64,000 nucleotides of DNA, from positions 62,001 to 126,000 of the forward strand of contig JAJFGF010000039.1 of the NCBI GenBank assembly GCA_021776245.1. The letters run 5' to 3'. The notes below the pieces were generated by a model. That model was not told the DNA's origin, did not search any database, and worked only from the letters and a program-made list of their open reading frames with translations. The position numbers and the translations under genes were made by a program. The number at the start of each line of letters is the position of its first letter. Positions within the stretch are counted from its first letter, which is position 1. The stretch comes from Hyphococcus sp. (GTDB taxonomy: Bacteria; Pseudomonadota; Alphaproteobacteria; Caulobacterales; Parvularculaceae). This document shows positions 18,877-27,704 of the stretch, in pieces.

Positions 18877-19149
18877 TCAAAGCGCGCCGCGATAGGCCGC
18901 ATCAAATCGGGCTCTCCAATTTGGATAACGCGAGCAAGGCCGAGCAAATTCCGCTTCCTGAATTGCTTTTATTGTTTTCAGCATGCTGCGTCGCTCAGAG
19001 TCCTTTTGCACTGCCGTGGGAACAACCGAAAATGAAGCCAGCACATCTTCGCATGCTTCCTCCGAAACCTGGGCCGCAGAAACATTTGCGCATGCAATCG
19101 GCGCCAATGCTCCAGACAAAACCCCCAACAGCTTCCGAGACACAGTCAT
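18877..19149 (-). CDS. Small predicted exported protein in the tkt-gap-pgk operon
   Basis: 90 residues, no family recognised. Residues 1-25 look like a signal peptide (basic start, hydrophobic LLGVLSGALAPIA, ending VSA). The mature part is short and has cysteines near residues 33 and 77 that could form a disulfide. It starts 8 bases after the tkt stop and ends 30 bases before gap, so it is almost certainly co-transcribed with central carbon genes, an odd place for a periplasmic protein. No good Shine-Dalgarno is visible. Confidence 0.6.
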   Translation of the reverse strand: MTVSRKLLGVLSGALAPIACANVSAAQVSEEACEDVLASFSVVPTAVQKDSERRSMLKTIKAIQEAEFARPCSRYPNWRARFDAAYRGAL

Positions 19150-19157
19150 TGCAAAAT

Positions 19158-21146
19158 TTAGTCCCTGATCAGGCGTTTTGCTTCGCGCGCAACTGCCTTC
19201 GCCGTAATGCCGAAATATTTGTAAAGATCGACTGCCGGCGCCGACCCGCCGAAACTCGACATACCGATGAACTTGTCCTTGCGTCGCAATATCTGGTCCC
19301 AGCCCTGGCTGATCGCCGCTTCTACGCCGATGCGCGGTTTCTTGCCCAGCACTTCAGCGCGATAATCCTCCGACTGCATTTGAAAAAGCTCAAATGACGG
19401 CGCCGATACGACACGCGCCTTTACGCCGTCCTGCTTCAGCTGGCGGCGGGCTTCAAGCGCAATTTCCACTTCCGAGCCGGTCGCGATAATCGTTACATCA
19501 TATTTCTCGCCGCCCGCAATGACATAAGCGCCGCGCGCCGACAGGTTGTCATCTTCATAGCTATTGCGCGCCGGTTCGAGGCCTTGCCGCGTCAGGGCAA
19601 TGACTGACGGCGCTGCAATGTGTTTGAGCGCCAGCTCCCAGCATTCAGCTGTCTCCACCGCATCACAGGGCCGGAACACATTGAGGTTCGGGATCGCGCG
19701 CAGCGCCGCAAGATGTTCCACAGGCTGGTGCGTCGGACCGTCCTCGCCGAGCCCGATGGAATCATGGGTCATAACAAAGACAACACGCAGGCCCATCAAA
19801 GCAGCCAGCCGGATCGCCGGCCGGCAATAATCGGTAAACACCATAAACGTGCCGCCATAGGGCACAACACCGCCATGCAAGGCCATGCCGTTCATAGCGG
19901 CCGCCATGCCGTGCTCGCGAACGCCATAATAAATATAGCGCCCGGCGTAATCTTCTGCAGACAGAATGCCTTGATTTTTAGTCTTGGTGTTATTTGATCC
20001 GGTGAGATCGGCGGAGCCGCCAATCGTTTCATCAATCACATCATTAATAATTTCGAGCGCCAGTTCCGAGGCCTTGCGGGTGGCGATTTTTTTCGGTTCC
20101 GCCGCCAGCGACTTTTTATAATCTCGGATCCGCGGGACGAGCGCGCCGGCATAATCGCCGGCAAGCGCAATCCTGAACGCTTCACATTGCGGATCGCTTC
20201 CGAACCGGCCTTCCCAGGCGCTTCGACCCTCACTGCCGCGAGCGCCGGCCAGCCTCCATGCGCTCAATATCTCGTCAGGGATTTCAAAAGGCGCATGGGG
20301 CCAGCCCAGAATCTCACGCGCGCCCGCAATTTCATCACTGCCTAACGGCGCCCCATGGGCGCCCGCCGTGCCGGCTTTTTTTGGCGCGCCGCGCCCAATC
20401 ACGGTGCGGCAGGCGATCAATGTGGGGTGTTCGGACCCTTGCGCCGTCTTAATTGCTTCAGCAATGGCGGCAGGATCGTGCCCGTCGATGCGCGCTGTCG
20501 CCCAGCCCGACGCAGCGAACCGCTCAAGCTGATTGGTCGAATCTGAAAGCGACACGGGTCCGTCAATGGAAATGTTATTATCGTCAAATAGAACAATCAG
20601 CTTGCCGAGTTTTAAATGGCCGGCAAGCGCCAGCGCTTCCTGGCTGATCCCTTCCATCAGGCAACCATCGCCAGCTATGACATAAGTGTGGTGATCCACA
20701 AGATCGGCGCCGAACCGTGCGCTCAAATGCGCTTCGGCGATCGCCATGCCGACCGCATTGCCCAGTCCCTGACCGAGGGGCCCGGTGGTCGTCTCCACCG
20801 CTGGCGCATGGCCATATTCGGGGTGTCCGGCGGTTTTCGATCCAAGCTGGCGAAAATTTTTAATGTCCTCAATCGTCATTCCCTCATAGCCGAGTAAATA
20901 GGCGAGAGAATAAAGCAGCATCGAGCCGTGACCGGCGGAAAGGACGAAACGGTCGCGATCCGGCCAAGCTGGGTCAGCGGCGTCAAACTTCAAAAACTGC
21001 GTAAACAGGACTGTTGCGACATCAGCCATGCCCATGGGCATGCCGGGATGGCCGGACTTTGCGCGCTCGACAGCATCCATCGAGAGCGCCCGGATCGCAT
21101 TCGCCATCTGTGGAAAATCTGCCTGCGACGGGGCGGCGCCAGTCAT
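19158..21146 (-). CDS. tkt: Transketolase
   Basis: Thiamine-diphosphate enzyme moving two-carbon units between sugar phosphates. The N-terminal LSAGHGSMLLYSL and the ThDP/Mg motif beginning GDGCLMEGISQEA and closing with FDDNNISIDG are present. The pyrimidine domain has GVREHGMAAAMNG and the transketolase signature region around THDSIGLGEDGPTHQPVEHL. 662 residues is standard. AGAGGTT precedes the ATG. It heads the operon and is divergent from the coiled-coil/zapA pair across a 155-base region that must hold both promoters. Confidence 0.97.
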   Translation of the reverse strand: MTGAAPSQADFPQMANAIRALSMDAVERAKSGHPGMPMGMADVATVLFTQFLKFDAADPAWPDRDRFVLSAGHGSMLLYSLAYLLGYEGMTIEDIKNFRQLGSKTAGHPEYGHAPAVETTTGPLGQGLGNAVGMAIAEAHLSARFGADLVDHHTYVIAGDGCLMEGISQEALALAGHLKLGKLIVLFDDNNISIDGPVSLSDSTNQLERFAASGWATARIDGHDPAAIAEAIKTAQGSEHPTLIACRTVIGRGAPKKAGTAGAHGAPLGSDEIAGAREILGWPHAPFEIPDEILSAWRLAGARGSEGRSAWEGRFGSDPQCEAFRIALAGDYAGALVPRIRDYKKSLAAEPKKIATRKASELALEIINDVIDETIGGSADLTGSNNTKTKNQGILSAEDYAGRYIYYGVREHGMAAAMNGMALHGGVVPYGGTFMVFTDYCRPAIRLAALMGLRVVFVMTHDSIGLGEDGPTHQPVEHLAALRAIPNLNVFRPCDAVETAECWELALKHIAAPSVIALTRQGLEPARNSYEDDNLSARGAYVIAGGEKYDVTIIATGSEVEIALEARRQLKQDGVKARVVSAPSFELFQMQSEDYRAEVLGKKPRIGVEAAISQGWDQILRRKDKFIGMSSFGGSAPAVDLYKYFGITAKAVAREAKRLIRD

Positions 21147-21301
21147 GAGGGGAACCTCTAATCGCTGGAGAAAAAAACGGAAATTTAATGCGCGCTACAT
21201 GCATTGCGGTGATCCGGGGGTCAAGGGCGGCGAAGAGCCCGCTGGACAGAATCACTCAGGAGCGTCACATTGACTGCAGACATGGTGACAAAAAGGCGAC
21301 G

Positions 21302-21550
21302 ATGGCCATGACCGTTCTTGAAAATGCTGTCCGTGATTTGGCAAGCGCGCTCGAAAATCTCGAATCGAACCTCGAAAACCGGCTCGATGATTTATCGGCT
21401 GCAGGCGAAGCGATCGCTGCTGCTCGACGCCAGGCCTATGCGGCCAGGAAGCATGCTGGCGACGCGAGCAGCGGCCTTGCCGCTTCGATCAGCGACTTAA
21501 GAGCGCTGCTCAACGCAAACGTGAAAGATGAACCCCATGGCGGAAGTTGA
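21302..21550 (+). CDS. Small coiled-coil protein upstream of zapA (DUF4164-like)
   Basis: 82 residues, nearly all helical, with heptads through LENAVRDLASALENLESNLE and a second helix rich in alanine and arginine. It resembles the short DUF4164-type proteins encoded just before zapA in other alphaproteobacteria. AAGG sits five bases before the ATG at 21302; ATG 21308 is an alternative. Its end overlaps zapA by 23 bases, so the two are translationally coupled and probably act together, perhaps in Z-ring assembly. That role is inferred from neighbourhood only. Confidence 0.75.
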   Translation: MAMTVLENAVRDLASALENLESNLENRLDDLSAAGEAIAAARRQAYAARKHAGDASSGLAASISDLRALLNANVKDEPHGGS

Positions 21551-21866
21551 TATTCGCGTGAATAGTCGCGACTACCGCGTAACTTGTGAGGACGGGCAGG
21601 AAGATCGGCTGAACCAGCTCGCAGCCTATTACGACCGTCATGTGACGGATCTTGCATCGGAACTCGGCCAGATCGGCGATGCGCGGCTCATGTTGCTTTC
21701 TGCGCTGACGATTTGCGACGAATTATTTGAGGCGAAAGCGCGCGCTGGAGATTTGGAACAGGCGGCTGATGCGCTTACGCCGGAAACGCTCGGCGGCGCG
21801 AGCAGGGCCGTCGAAGCAGCGGTTGTCCGCGTCAACGAGATTGCAGAGCGTCTCGATCAAGCCTGA
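21528..21866 (+). CDS. zapA: Cell division protein ZapA
   Basis: Promotes FtsZ bundling at mid-cell. The start MAEVDIRVNSRDYRVTCEDG followed by QEDRLNQLAAYYD matches the ZapA globular head. A long C-terminal helix for coiled-coil dimerisation follows. 112 residues from ATG 21528, or 109 from ATG 21537, which is the better match to the E. coli start. It overlaps the coiled-coil gene and is convergent with gpmA, with 3 bases between stops. The 6S RNA often found after zapA is not here. Confidence 0.88.
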   Translation: MNPMAEVDIRVNSRDYRVTCEDGQEDRLNQLAAYYDRHVTDLASELGQIGDARLMLLSALTICDELFEAKARAGDLEQAADALTPETLGGASRAVEAAVVRVNEIAERLDQA

Positions 21867-21869
21867 CCT

Positions 21870-22592
21870 TCAGGAAACAGGCGGCAGCGCCTCCGCGCGC
21901 GACGGATCGAGATAGCGGGCTGCAGAAGGCTTTATCGAGCCGTCATTTAAATCAATGAGCAGCGGATTGCCGGTGGGAATTTCGATATTGACAATGTCAC
22001 TATCAGAAACATTAAACAAAATCTTGATGAGCGCCCGCAGCGAGTTTCCATGCGCAGCGATGATCAGCGATTGGTTCTCTTTGAGCTTTGGCGCGATTTC
22101 TTGTTCAAAATACGGCTCCACGCGATCAAGGGTTGATTTTAGCGATTCAGCGATCGGTACAGACGCATTGTAGAGTTTGTATCGCGGATCATGCGACATA
22201 TTATGTTCGCTCGCCGGGTCGAGCGGCGGCGGCGGCGTATCGTAACTGCGCCGCCAGATTTTCACCTGATCAACTCCGTGTTTTTCTGCTGTTTCCGCCT
22301 TATTGAGCCCGGTGAGCCCGCCATAATGGCGCTCATTTAATTGCCATGCCCGCGTCACCGGCAACCACGCCCGGTCCATTTCATCCAGCGCGATCCACAG
22401 CGTTTTGATGGCGCGCTTTTGCACCGAGGTAAAACAGGCGGAAAAATCAATGCCGGTTTCCTTCAACAATTGGCCCGCCTGATGCGCTTCAGCGCGGCCC
22501 TTATCCGTCAGATCCACATCGACCCAGCCGGTAAACCGGTTGTCCAGATTCCACTGGCTTTGTCCGTGCCTGATCAGCGCAAGGCGCGTCAT
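21870..22592 (-). CDS. gpmA: 2,3-bisphosphoglycerate-dependent phosphoglycerate mutase
   Basis: Interconverts 3- and 2-phosphoglycerate through a phosphohistidine. [18 protein letters not shown] carries catalytic His9, [20 protein letters not shown] is the insertion typical of the dependent type, and [13 protein letters not shown] holds the second active-site histidine. 240 residues is normal. The tail EALPPVS is unremarkable. It complements the tkt-gap-pgk-fba operon on the other side of zapA. The 200-base gap to iaaA contains promoters for both genes. Confidence 0.95.
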   Translation of the reverse strand: MTRLALIRHGQSQWNLDNRFTGWVDVDLTDKGRAEAHQAGQLLKETGIDFSACFTSVQKRAIKTLWIALDEMDRAWLPVTRAWQLNERHYGGLTGLNKAETAEKHGVDQVKIWRRSYDTPPPPLDPASEHNMSHDPRYKLYNASVPIAESLKSTLDRVEPYFEQEIAPKLKENQSLIIAAHGNSLRALIKILFNVSDSDIVNIEIPTGNPLLIDLNDGSIKPSAARYLDPSRAEALPPVS

Positions 22593-22728
22593 CTTTTTCT
22601 CCCGATTAGCGGCGTTCGCGCTCTCATAATAGCTGCGCGGTCAGTTGGCTAGGCGCATAAACGGCCCGGGATTATGCAAAGCGCCCATTTGTCGGAAGCT
22701 CATCGCTGCGGCAATGGACGCATCATGT

Positions 22729-22768
22729 TAAAAGCGTCGCTTTTACAGTCACAAATGCTCTAGACTGT
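22729..22768. promoter_or_regulatory. Palindromes in the gpmA/iaaA divergent spacer
   Basis: TAAAAGCG-T-CGCTTTTA (22729-22745) is a perfect inverted repeat with 8-base arms and one central base. It is followed by ACAGTC (22745-22750) and GACTGT (22763-22768), 12 bases apart. They lie 25-64 bases before the iaaA start. A dimeric regulator site is plausible; no regulator gene adjoins. Confidence 0.4.
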
Positions 22769-22792
22769 ACCGGAAATTTTCAAGGACGCGTC

Positions 22793-23689
22793 ATGACGAA
22801 AACACAAAAAGTCGCCCTGGCTATTCACGGCGGCGCCGGCGCGCGCGCGGGCCGCGATTATTCAAAGGCGGAAGCGCATCTTTTAGGCCTGGTGCAACGC
22901 GGCGAAGCCATGCTGAAAGGCGGCGGCGACGCCGTCGACATCGTAGAAGACCTGGTGACGGAAATGGAAAAATCCGGTCTCTATATTGCCGGCAAAGGCG
23001 CAGCGCCGAACAAGGCCGGATACACAGAACTTGACGCGTCAATCATGGCGAGTGCGCCCGGTTCCCACAACCGCTTCGCCGGCGCTATTGCGGCGGTCAA
23101 GAATCTCAAATGCCCGATCAGGGCGGCGCGGGCGGTGATGGATGAAACACCCCATGTCATGCTCGCCGGACGCGGCGCCGAAAATTTCTGCCGCGAGCGT
23201 GGTTTTGATTTCATCGACGACCCGGAAAATTATTATGTCGTCCCTGTGGGCGTCGAGCCTGAGGAAATGACGCAAGCAGAACTGGGGCACGGAACCGTTG
23301 GCGCAGTGGCGCTTGACGTCAATGGTCGGCTTGCCGCGGCGACATCGACGGGCGGCGTCTTTGGAAAACTCGAAGGCCGCGTCGGCGACACGCCGCTGAT
23401 CGGATCGGGGACATGGGCTGATGAACATGTCGCCGCATCCTGCACGGGGCTTGGCGAATATTTTATTCTGGCCGGCGGCGCTCAGGATGTGGCAAGCCGG
23501 GTCCGCTATCAGGGCTCGGACCTGCAGCAAGCGACAGCAGGGCTGATCAAAGATGTTGCCCGCCTCGGGGGCAACGGCGGCGTTATTGCCGTTTCCAGCG
23601 ATGGCGACATCGCTTTTGCCTGGAATTCGGATGGCATGAAACGCGCCGGATTTGGTCCCGATCAGGATCTCTTTGCAGCGACATTTTAA
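22793..23689 (+). CDS. iaaA: Isoaspartyl peptidase/L-asparaginase (plant type)
   Basis: N-terminal nucleophile hydrolase that removes isoaspartyl residues and can hydrolyse asparagine. The precursor should self-cleave before Thr168 in [35 protein letters not shown] and [20 protein letters not shown] are the other family motifs. Residues 11-16 (IHGGAG) form the oxyanion-associated loop. 298 residues is slightly short but complete. AAGGA lies seven bases before the ATG. No signal peptide, so cytoplasmic. Confidence 0.92.
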   Translation: MTKTQKVALAIHGGAGARAGRDYSKAEAHLLGLVQRGEAMLKGGGDAVDIVEDLVTEMEKSGLYIAGKGAAPNKAGYTELDASIMASAPGSHNRFAGAIAAVKNLKCPIRAARAVMDETPHVMLAGRGAENFCRERGFDFIDDPENYYVVPVGVEPEEMTQAELGHGTVGAVALDVNGRLAAATSTGGVFGKLEGRVGDTPLIGSGTWADEHVAASCTGLGEYFILAGGAQDVASRVRYQGSDLQQATAGLIKDVARLGGNGGVIAVSSDGDIAFAWNSDGMKRAGFGPDQDLFAATF

Positions 23690-23713
23690 AGCGTTGATGA
23701 GCTAAGAGCGACA

Positions 23714-24172
23714 ATGGGCGCCAAATTCGATCCGTTGCATGCCGGCTCAATAGTCGACGCGGCCATGGTTGCACGTATTCATAACGGCCTGCGCGCGCGA
23801 ACGCTGCCAAAACCGGAATGGACCCACGCGGCGCATTTGACCGTCGCAACAGCGCTCCTTGCCAAGCTGGGCCTGGCGGGCGCGGAAGCGGAAATGCCTG
23901 GTCTTATCCGTGCTTATAATGAAGCAACCGGCGTTCCCAACTCTGACAGCGAAGGATATCACCATAGCATGACGCTGTTCTTTCTGCGCCGGATCGATCA
24001 GTTTCTCGCGCCCCACAAAAATGAACCATTGCCCCTGCGCGTCACTCGATTACTCGCCTCGCCGCTCGCCGAGCGGTCATATCCGCTGACTTTTTATAGC
24101 CATAAAAAATTGTTTTCCGTTGAGGCGCGCCGTAATTGGACGCCGCCGGATCTGAAACCAATCGATGAATAG
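23714..24172 (+). CDS. Conserved hypothetical protein with WTHAAHL motif
   Basis: 152 residues, soluble and mostly helical. It has the motif PEWTHAAHLTVA near residue 33, which resembles the (F/W)-x-H-x-x-H-L pattern of a widespread uncharacterised proteobacterial family, and a second histidine pair in EGYHHSMTLFFL. The clustered histidines suggest a metal or active site, but no function is established. It begins 25 bases after iaaA on the same strand and may be co-transcribed, and is convergent with the EEP lipoprotein gene. Confidence 0.75.
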   Translation: MGAKFDPLHAGSIVDAAMVARIHNGLRARTLPKPEWTHAAHLTVATALLAKLGLAGAEAEMPGLIRAYNEATGVPNSDSEGYHHSMTLFFLRRIDQFLAPHKNEPLPLRVTRLLASPLAERSYPLTFYSHKKLFSVEARRNWTPPDLKPIDE

Positions 24173-24204
24173 TGAAAAACTAATTATTCGACTGATCCTC
24201 AAAG

Positions 24205-25467
24205 TCACTCATTATTAGTGAGGATAAGATCGCGCCAAACCAGACGATGATCAGAACTTTCGACCGGAAAACCCGGGCCGACTAAATCGTAATGCGGCTC
24301 TCCCGGGCCCGGCCAGAAAATACCCGACGCCGCTTCCCGAAAACCGGATTTTGAAAACAAGACATAATCCAGATGCAGATTGCCGATGCCGAAATCTCCC
24401 TCGTCATTGAAATCCGCAGTATCCTCCGACGGCGGACCGGTATGTGCGAGATTGGCGCCGGCCTGTAACTGCGATTGTTGCGCGCCGCCTGCGCTTTTCG
24501 GCGCGGCAGCCGGGCTAACGGCCGGCGAATTCATCAATTGTTCGATGGCGCCGTCGATGCCGCTGCCATCATGGGGATCCGCATTAAGATCGCCCATGAT
24601 CACAAAGCGCGCTCCCGCCGGCAGCGCAGCAGCCTCGCCCGTATCGTCATAGATATAGGCCATTGCCTCGGGCGTCAGATAATCGGCGAGCAGCCTTATC
24701 TCATCATGATTTCGTTTGCCGTTTCGGTCTTCCGCGCCATCAAAACCCGGCGGCGTTGGGTGGGCCGCCAGCACATGCACGATATTCTCATCAATCATGA
24801 CCGGTACGTCCCAATGGCTTTTTGATGACAGGCGAAATTCTTCGAGCGCTTCAGCGCTGTACCAGTCATTTGGTTCTGGCGTCGCCGGATCATCGGGCAG
24901 CAAGGCGCCTGGCATATCTTTCCACCGGAATTTTTGAAAACTGCGCACTGATCCTTCATCGATTGGATATTTTGACAGGATCGCCATGGCGTACTGGCCC
25001 GGAAACTCGCCATAGCCGAAAGCATCGCCGCCATAAGCGCGCGACCCCGGTTCGGTTGTCACAGTCCCGTCGCGATCAAGGTCATGGCCGGAAGCCGTCC
25101 CCGTGTTTGAGGGCGCGGCAAAAACGAAAGGATAAATCGCCGGTGCGGCGCCATTCTGGCTTTGCTCAAGATAATTTTCGCGAAACAGGCGCAACCCCTC
25201 GCCAGTCTCATCATAATCAAATTCATTCAAGAGCAGCACATCCGGCGCCGCACGTTGAATAATTTCCGCGATCTTTTGCGCCTGAGGATTATCCGGCGTT
25301 GCGAGATCTGCGATTAACGCACCTTCCGTGGGCCGATTGAGATAGACATTATAGGTGGCAAATCGAACGCTTGGCGCAGGCGATTCTCGGGTCGCAGCCG
25401 GTTCGTCGTCCACAGTACAGCCCGACAACAGCGAGGCTCCGAAGGCAAGAATGGCAAATGAGCGCAT
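24205..25467 (-). CDS. Lipoprotein of the endonuclease/exonuclease/phosphatase family
   Basis: The signal ends in lipobox LLSGC with Cys17, so it is membrane-anchored and faces the periplasm or outside. EEP-fold landmarks are VRFATYNVYLN (first strand and Asn), DVLLLNEFDY (metal-binding Glu), HVLAAHPTPP, VIMGDLNADPHDG (the GDxN motif) and the C-terminal SSDHRLVW catalytic histidine. An insertion with Q, A and S (about 330-350) interrupts the core. The closest functional idea is an extracellular phosphodiesterase or phosphatase; the substrate is unknown. 420 residues. Confidence 0.83.
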   Translation of the reverse strand: MRSFAILAFGASLLSGCTVDDEPAATRESPAPSVRFATYNVYLNRPTEGALIADLATPDNPQAQKIAEIIQRAAPDVLLLNEFDYDETGEGLRLFRENYLEQSQNGAAPAIYPFVFAAPSNTGTASGHDLDRDGTVTTEPGSRAYGGDAFGYGEFPGQYAMAILSKYPIDEGSVRSFQKFRWKDMPGALLPDDPATPEPNDWYSAEALEEFRLSSKSHWDVPVMIDENIVHVLAAHPTPPGFDGAEDRNGKRNHDEIRLLADYLTPEAMAYIYDDTGEAAALPAGARFVIMGDLNADPHDGSGIDGAIEQLMNSPAVSPAAAPKSAGGAQQSQLQAGANLAHTGPPSEDTADFNDEGDFGIGNLHLDYVLFSKSGFREAASGIFWPGPGEPHYDLVGPGFPVESSDHRLVWRDLILTNNE

Positions 25468-25517
25468 GAAACCTATCCTTTTGCGGCGGACGCCAAGATT
25501 AGTCGATGATGCCTACT

Positions 25518-25892
25518 CTACACAATCTCCTTTGATTGCAGCTTTGCAACCTGCAGTTCGACGCGCTTGACCTCACGTATTACACGATTGGATTCCACGC
25601 GCATCCAGAACCACACCTTCATAAACCCGACCGCGGTCATCAGGAACCATGCAAGACTTCCCCACCTTACCGCGAGAACAGTATCGCCGGATTGAATAAA
25701 CATCCACGCAGAATAGAAAGCCCCAAATGTAAATATAAGCATGGCAACACTCGCCGCCATTGCGATCCAACGAAATTTTCCCCGATAAACGCCAAAGGCT
25801 TGCTCGATTAACCCCTGCTCGCCAAACTCGTCGAACAGTGTACGATCTTCAGCAGCAAGGGCTTCTTCAATCTCTCGATCAAGATCAGACAT
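25518..25892 (-). CDS. DUF6768-like membrane protein paired with an ECF sigma factor
   Basis: 124 residues. An acidic N-terminal cytoplasmic segment (MSDLDREIEEALAAEDRTLF), a conserved GLIEQAFGVYRG stretch, two membrane helices (about 52-74 and 82-105) and a basic C-terminal helix. This matches the DUF6768 layout as I recall it. The ATG at 25890-25892 overlaps the sigma factor gene by 8 bases, indicating translational coupling. By position it could be the anti-sigma factor or sensor partner, but it lacks a recognisable anti-sigma domain. Confidence 0.78.
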   Translation of the reverse strand: MSDLDREIEEALAAEDRTLFDEFGEQGLIEQAFGVYRGKFRWIAMAASVAMLIFTFGAFYSAWMFIQSGDTVLAVRWGSLAWFLMTAVGFMKVWFWMRVESNRVIREVKRVELQVAKLQSKEIV

Positions 25893-26448
25893 TTGACTTC
25901 CTTTCTTCCAAAGCTGCGCGCAATTTTCGGCGTGCATGCATGAGGCGAGTCTTGATGGTGCCCGCCGGAACCTTCAGCGCGGCGGCGATTTCCGCAACGC
26001 TAAATTCCTCTTGATAAAAAAGCCCGATGGCAGCGCGCTGATCAGGCGGCAACGCCGCCAATGCAGCGGCCAACGGGCCCGCATTGACCGCGTTTTCAAA
26101 AATCGCCGCCGAAGGCGCTTCCGGCGCCGGCTCGGCCGCAAATGCGCTGGTCGTTTTTCGCCGCTGCTGCGCCTTGCGAATTGAATCGGCGGCGCGGCGG
26201 GTCACAATGCGATAAGCCCAGGCTGGAAAGACGTTCGCATCCGTTAAAGACGGCAAGCCTTTAACAATATCGGCCCATGCATCCTGGACAATGTCACGTG
26301 CAGCATCGCTGTCACCCGACAGGCGATAGGCGTGACGCAACAGCCTCGGCTGCCAACGCTGAGCCAGGCGATCAAATGCGTCACGATCGCCGGTGCGCGC
26401 CGCCGCGGCCAGGTATTCGTCGAATATGCGCGCTTTGTCCCGGCGCAT
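25885..26448 (-). CDS. ECF RNA polymerase sigma factor
   Basis: 187 residues with the two sigma-70 domains of extracytoplasmic-function factors. Region 2 is around residues 20-95 (YRLSGDSDAARDIVQDAWAD, then VFPAWAYRIVTRRAADSIRK). Region 4 is around 130-180, with the helix-turn-helix FSVAEIAAALKVPAGTIKTR. The linker is alanine-rich. It is co-transcribed with the DUF6768-like gene. TGAACC lies on the coding strand at 26510-26515, about 60 bases upstream, and could be an autoregulatory ECF -35 element, but this is weak. Confidence 0.92.
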   Translation of the reverse strand: MRRDKARIFDEYLAAAARTGDRDAFDRLAQRWQPRLLRHAYRLSGDSDAARDIVQDAWADIVKGLPSLTDANVFPAWAYRIVTRRAADSIRKAQQRRKTTSAFAAEPAPEAPSAAIFENAVNAGPLAAALAALPPDQRAAIGLFYQEEFSVAEIAAALKVPAGTIKTRLMHARRKLRAALEERKSNV

Positions 26449-26575
26449 CGCCGCCCCGCTATCTGTTTATGCCGTCATTCAAATAGTAAGTCGGCGGCGC
26501 GGCCAAAATGGTTCAATCGCTGGAAACAATAATATAAAGACCTGAAATTATTATGATTTTCAGAGGTGAGGCAAA

Positions 26576-27604
26576 TTATTCAGCGGCCGCTGTCTCGCGC
26601 GCTGGCCGGACTGCGCCGTCTTTTGCATCCTGGGCGTATATTTCGTCAACGATATAAATTGGACGCTGTTTCGCCTCGACAAAAAGCCGGGATATATATT
26701 CGCCGAGCACGCCAACAGAAATAAGCTGTACACTGCCGAAAAATAAAACGAAGACAAGCAAGGACGCATAACCGGGCACGTCGACGCCGCTGACAATTGT
26801 TTGCAGGATAATCATTGATGCATAAATTACGGATAACAGCGCCACAGCCGCGCCGACATAACTCCATACCCGCAATGGCACGGTTGAAAAACTGACGAAA
26901 CCGTCAACGGCAAAATTCCAGAGGCGCCAAAAGCTGAACTTGGTTTCGCCTGCCGCACGCTCAGGGCGGACATATAAAACGCCCGTCGATTTATAACCGA
27001 CCCAGGCAAACAACCCTTTCATAAAACGTGATCGCTCCGGCAGCGACTTAATGGTGTCAACGACACGGCGATCGATCAGGCGGTAATCGCCCGTGTTCTG
27101 TGGAATTCTGACACCGGAAATCTTGTTAAAGAGCCGGTAAAATCCGTTTGCCGTTATGCGTTTTGCCGCCGTGTCTGACGCACGGTCTTCGCGCATGCCG
27201 TAGACAACTTCAAATCCCTCGCGCCATTTTTCGATGAAGGTGAGGATCAGTTCCGGCGGATCCTGCAGGTCAACATCCATGACAATAACGGCGTCGCCCG
27301 CAGCGTAATCAAGACCGGCCGTAAGGGCTGCTTCCTTGCCAAAATTGCGGGAAAAAACCACAAGCCGGATTTCTGAATGCCGGTCGGCAAGGGCGGATAA
27401 TTTTTCGCGAGTTTTGTCGGTGCTGCCGTCTTCGACGAAAACAAGCTCAACCTCAAAATCCTTGCCTGAGAGGATCGAAAAAATCGTCTCAACAAAAAGA
27501 TCAACGCTTTCCGCCTCATTGTAGCAAGGGGCCACAATAGAAATCAGCGGCCGCGCTGGGCGCATCCGATGTCCGGTTCGTGATGGGCTGTCCGTCGTCA
27601 TCAT
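26576..27604 (-). CDS. Family 2 glycosyltransferase (polyprenyl-phosphate sugar type)
   Basis: 342 residues. The catalytic domain runs from IVAPCYNEAESVDLFV (about 23-38) through MDVDLQDPPELIL, which holds the acidic metal-binding residues, to QNTGDYRLIDRRVVD. Two membrane helices lie at about residues 235-260 and 270-295, the layout of the DPM1-like, GtrB and ArnC branch that charges undecaprenyl or dolichyl phosphate with a sugar. That suggests a role in envelope glycan modification, but the sugar is unknown. Two ATG codons begin the frame. No partner flippase is adjacent. Confidence 0.88.
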   Translation of the reverse strand: MMTTDSPSRTGHRMRPARPLISIVAPCYNEAESVDLFVETIFSILSGKDFEVELVFVEDGSTDKTREKLSALADRHSEIRLVVFSRNFGKEAALTAGLDYAAGDAVIVMDVDLQDPPELILTFIEKWREGFEVVYGMREDRASDTAAKRITANGFYRLFNKISGVRIPQNTGDYRLIDRRVVDTIKSLPERSRFMKGLFAWVGYKSTGVLYVRPERAAGETKFSFWRLWNFAVDGFVSFSTVPLRVWSYVGAAVALLSVIYASMIILQTIVSGVDVPGYASLLVFVLFFGSVQLISVGVLGEYISRLFVEAKQRPIYIVDEIYAQDAKDGAVRPARETAAAE

Positions 27605-27704
27605 TCGAATTCTTATCGCGCCGGGCGGAAATGAGCCGTTAACAATTCACAAGCGTTATATCATAATCCGCAGCCTTGCGCCGAACTACGCGCATTTTAA
27701 CTTC

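Noticed and set aside
21867-21869. 6S RNA gene expected after zapA
   Set aside because: Only three bases separate the zapA and gpmA stops, so there is no room.
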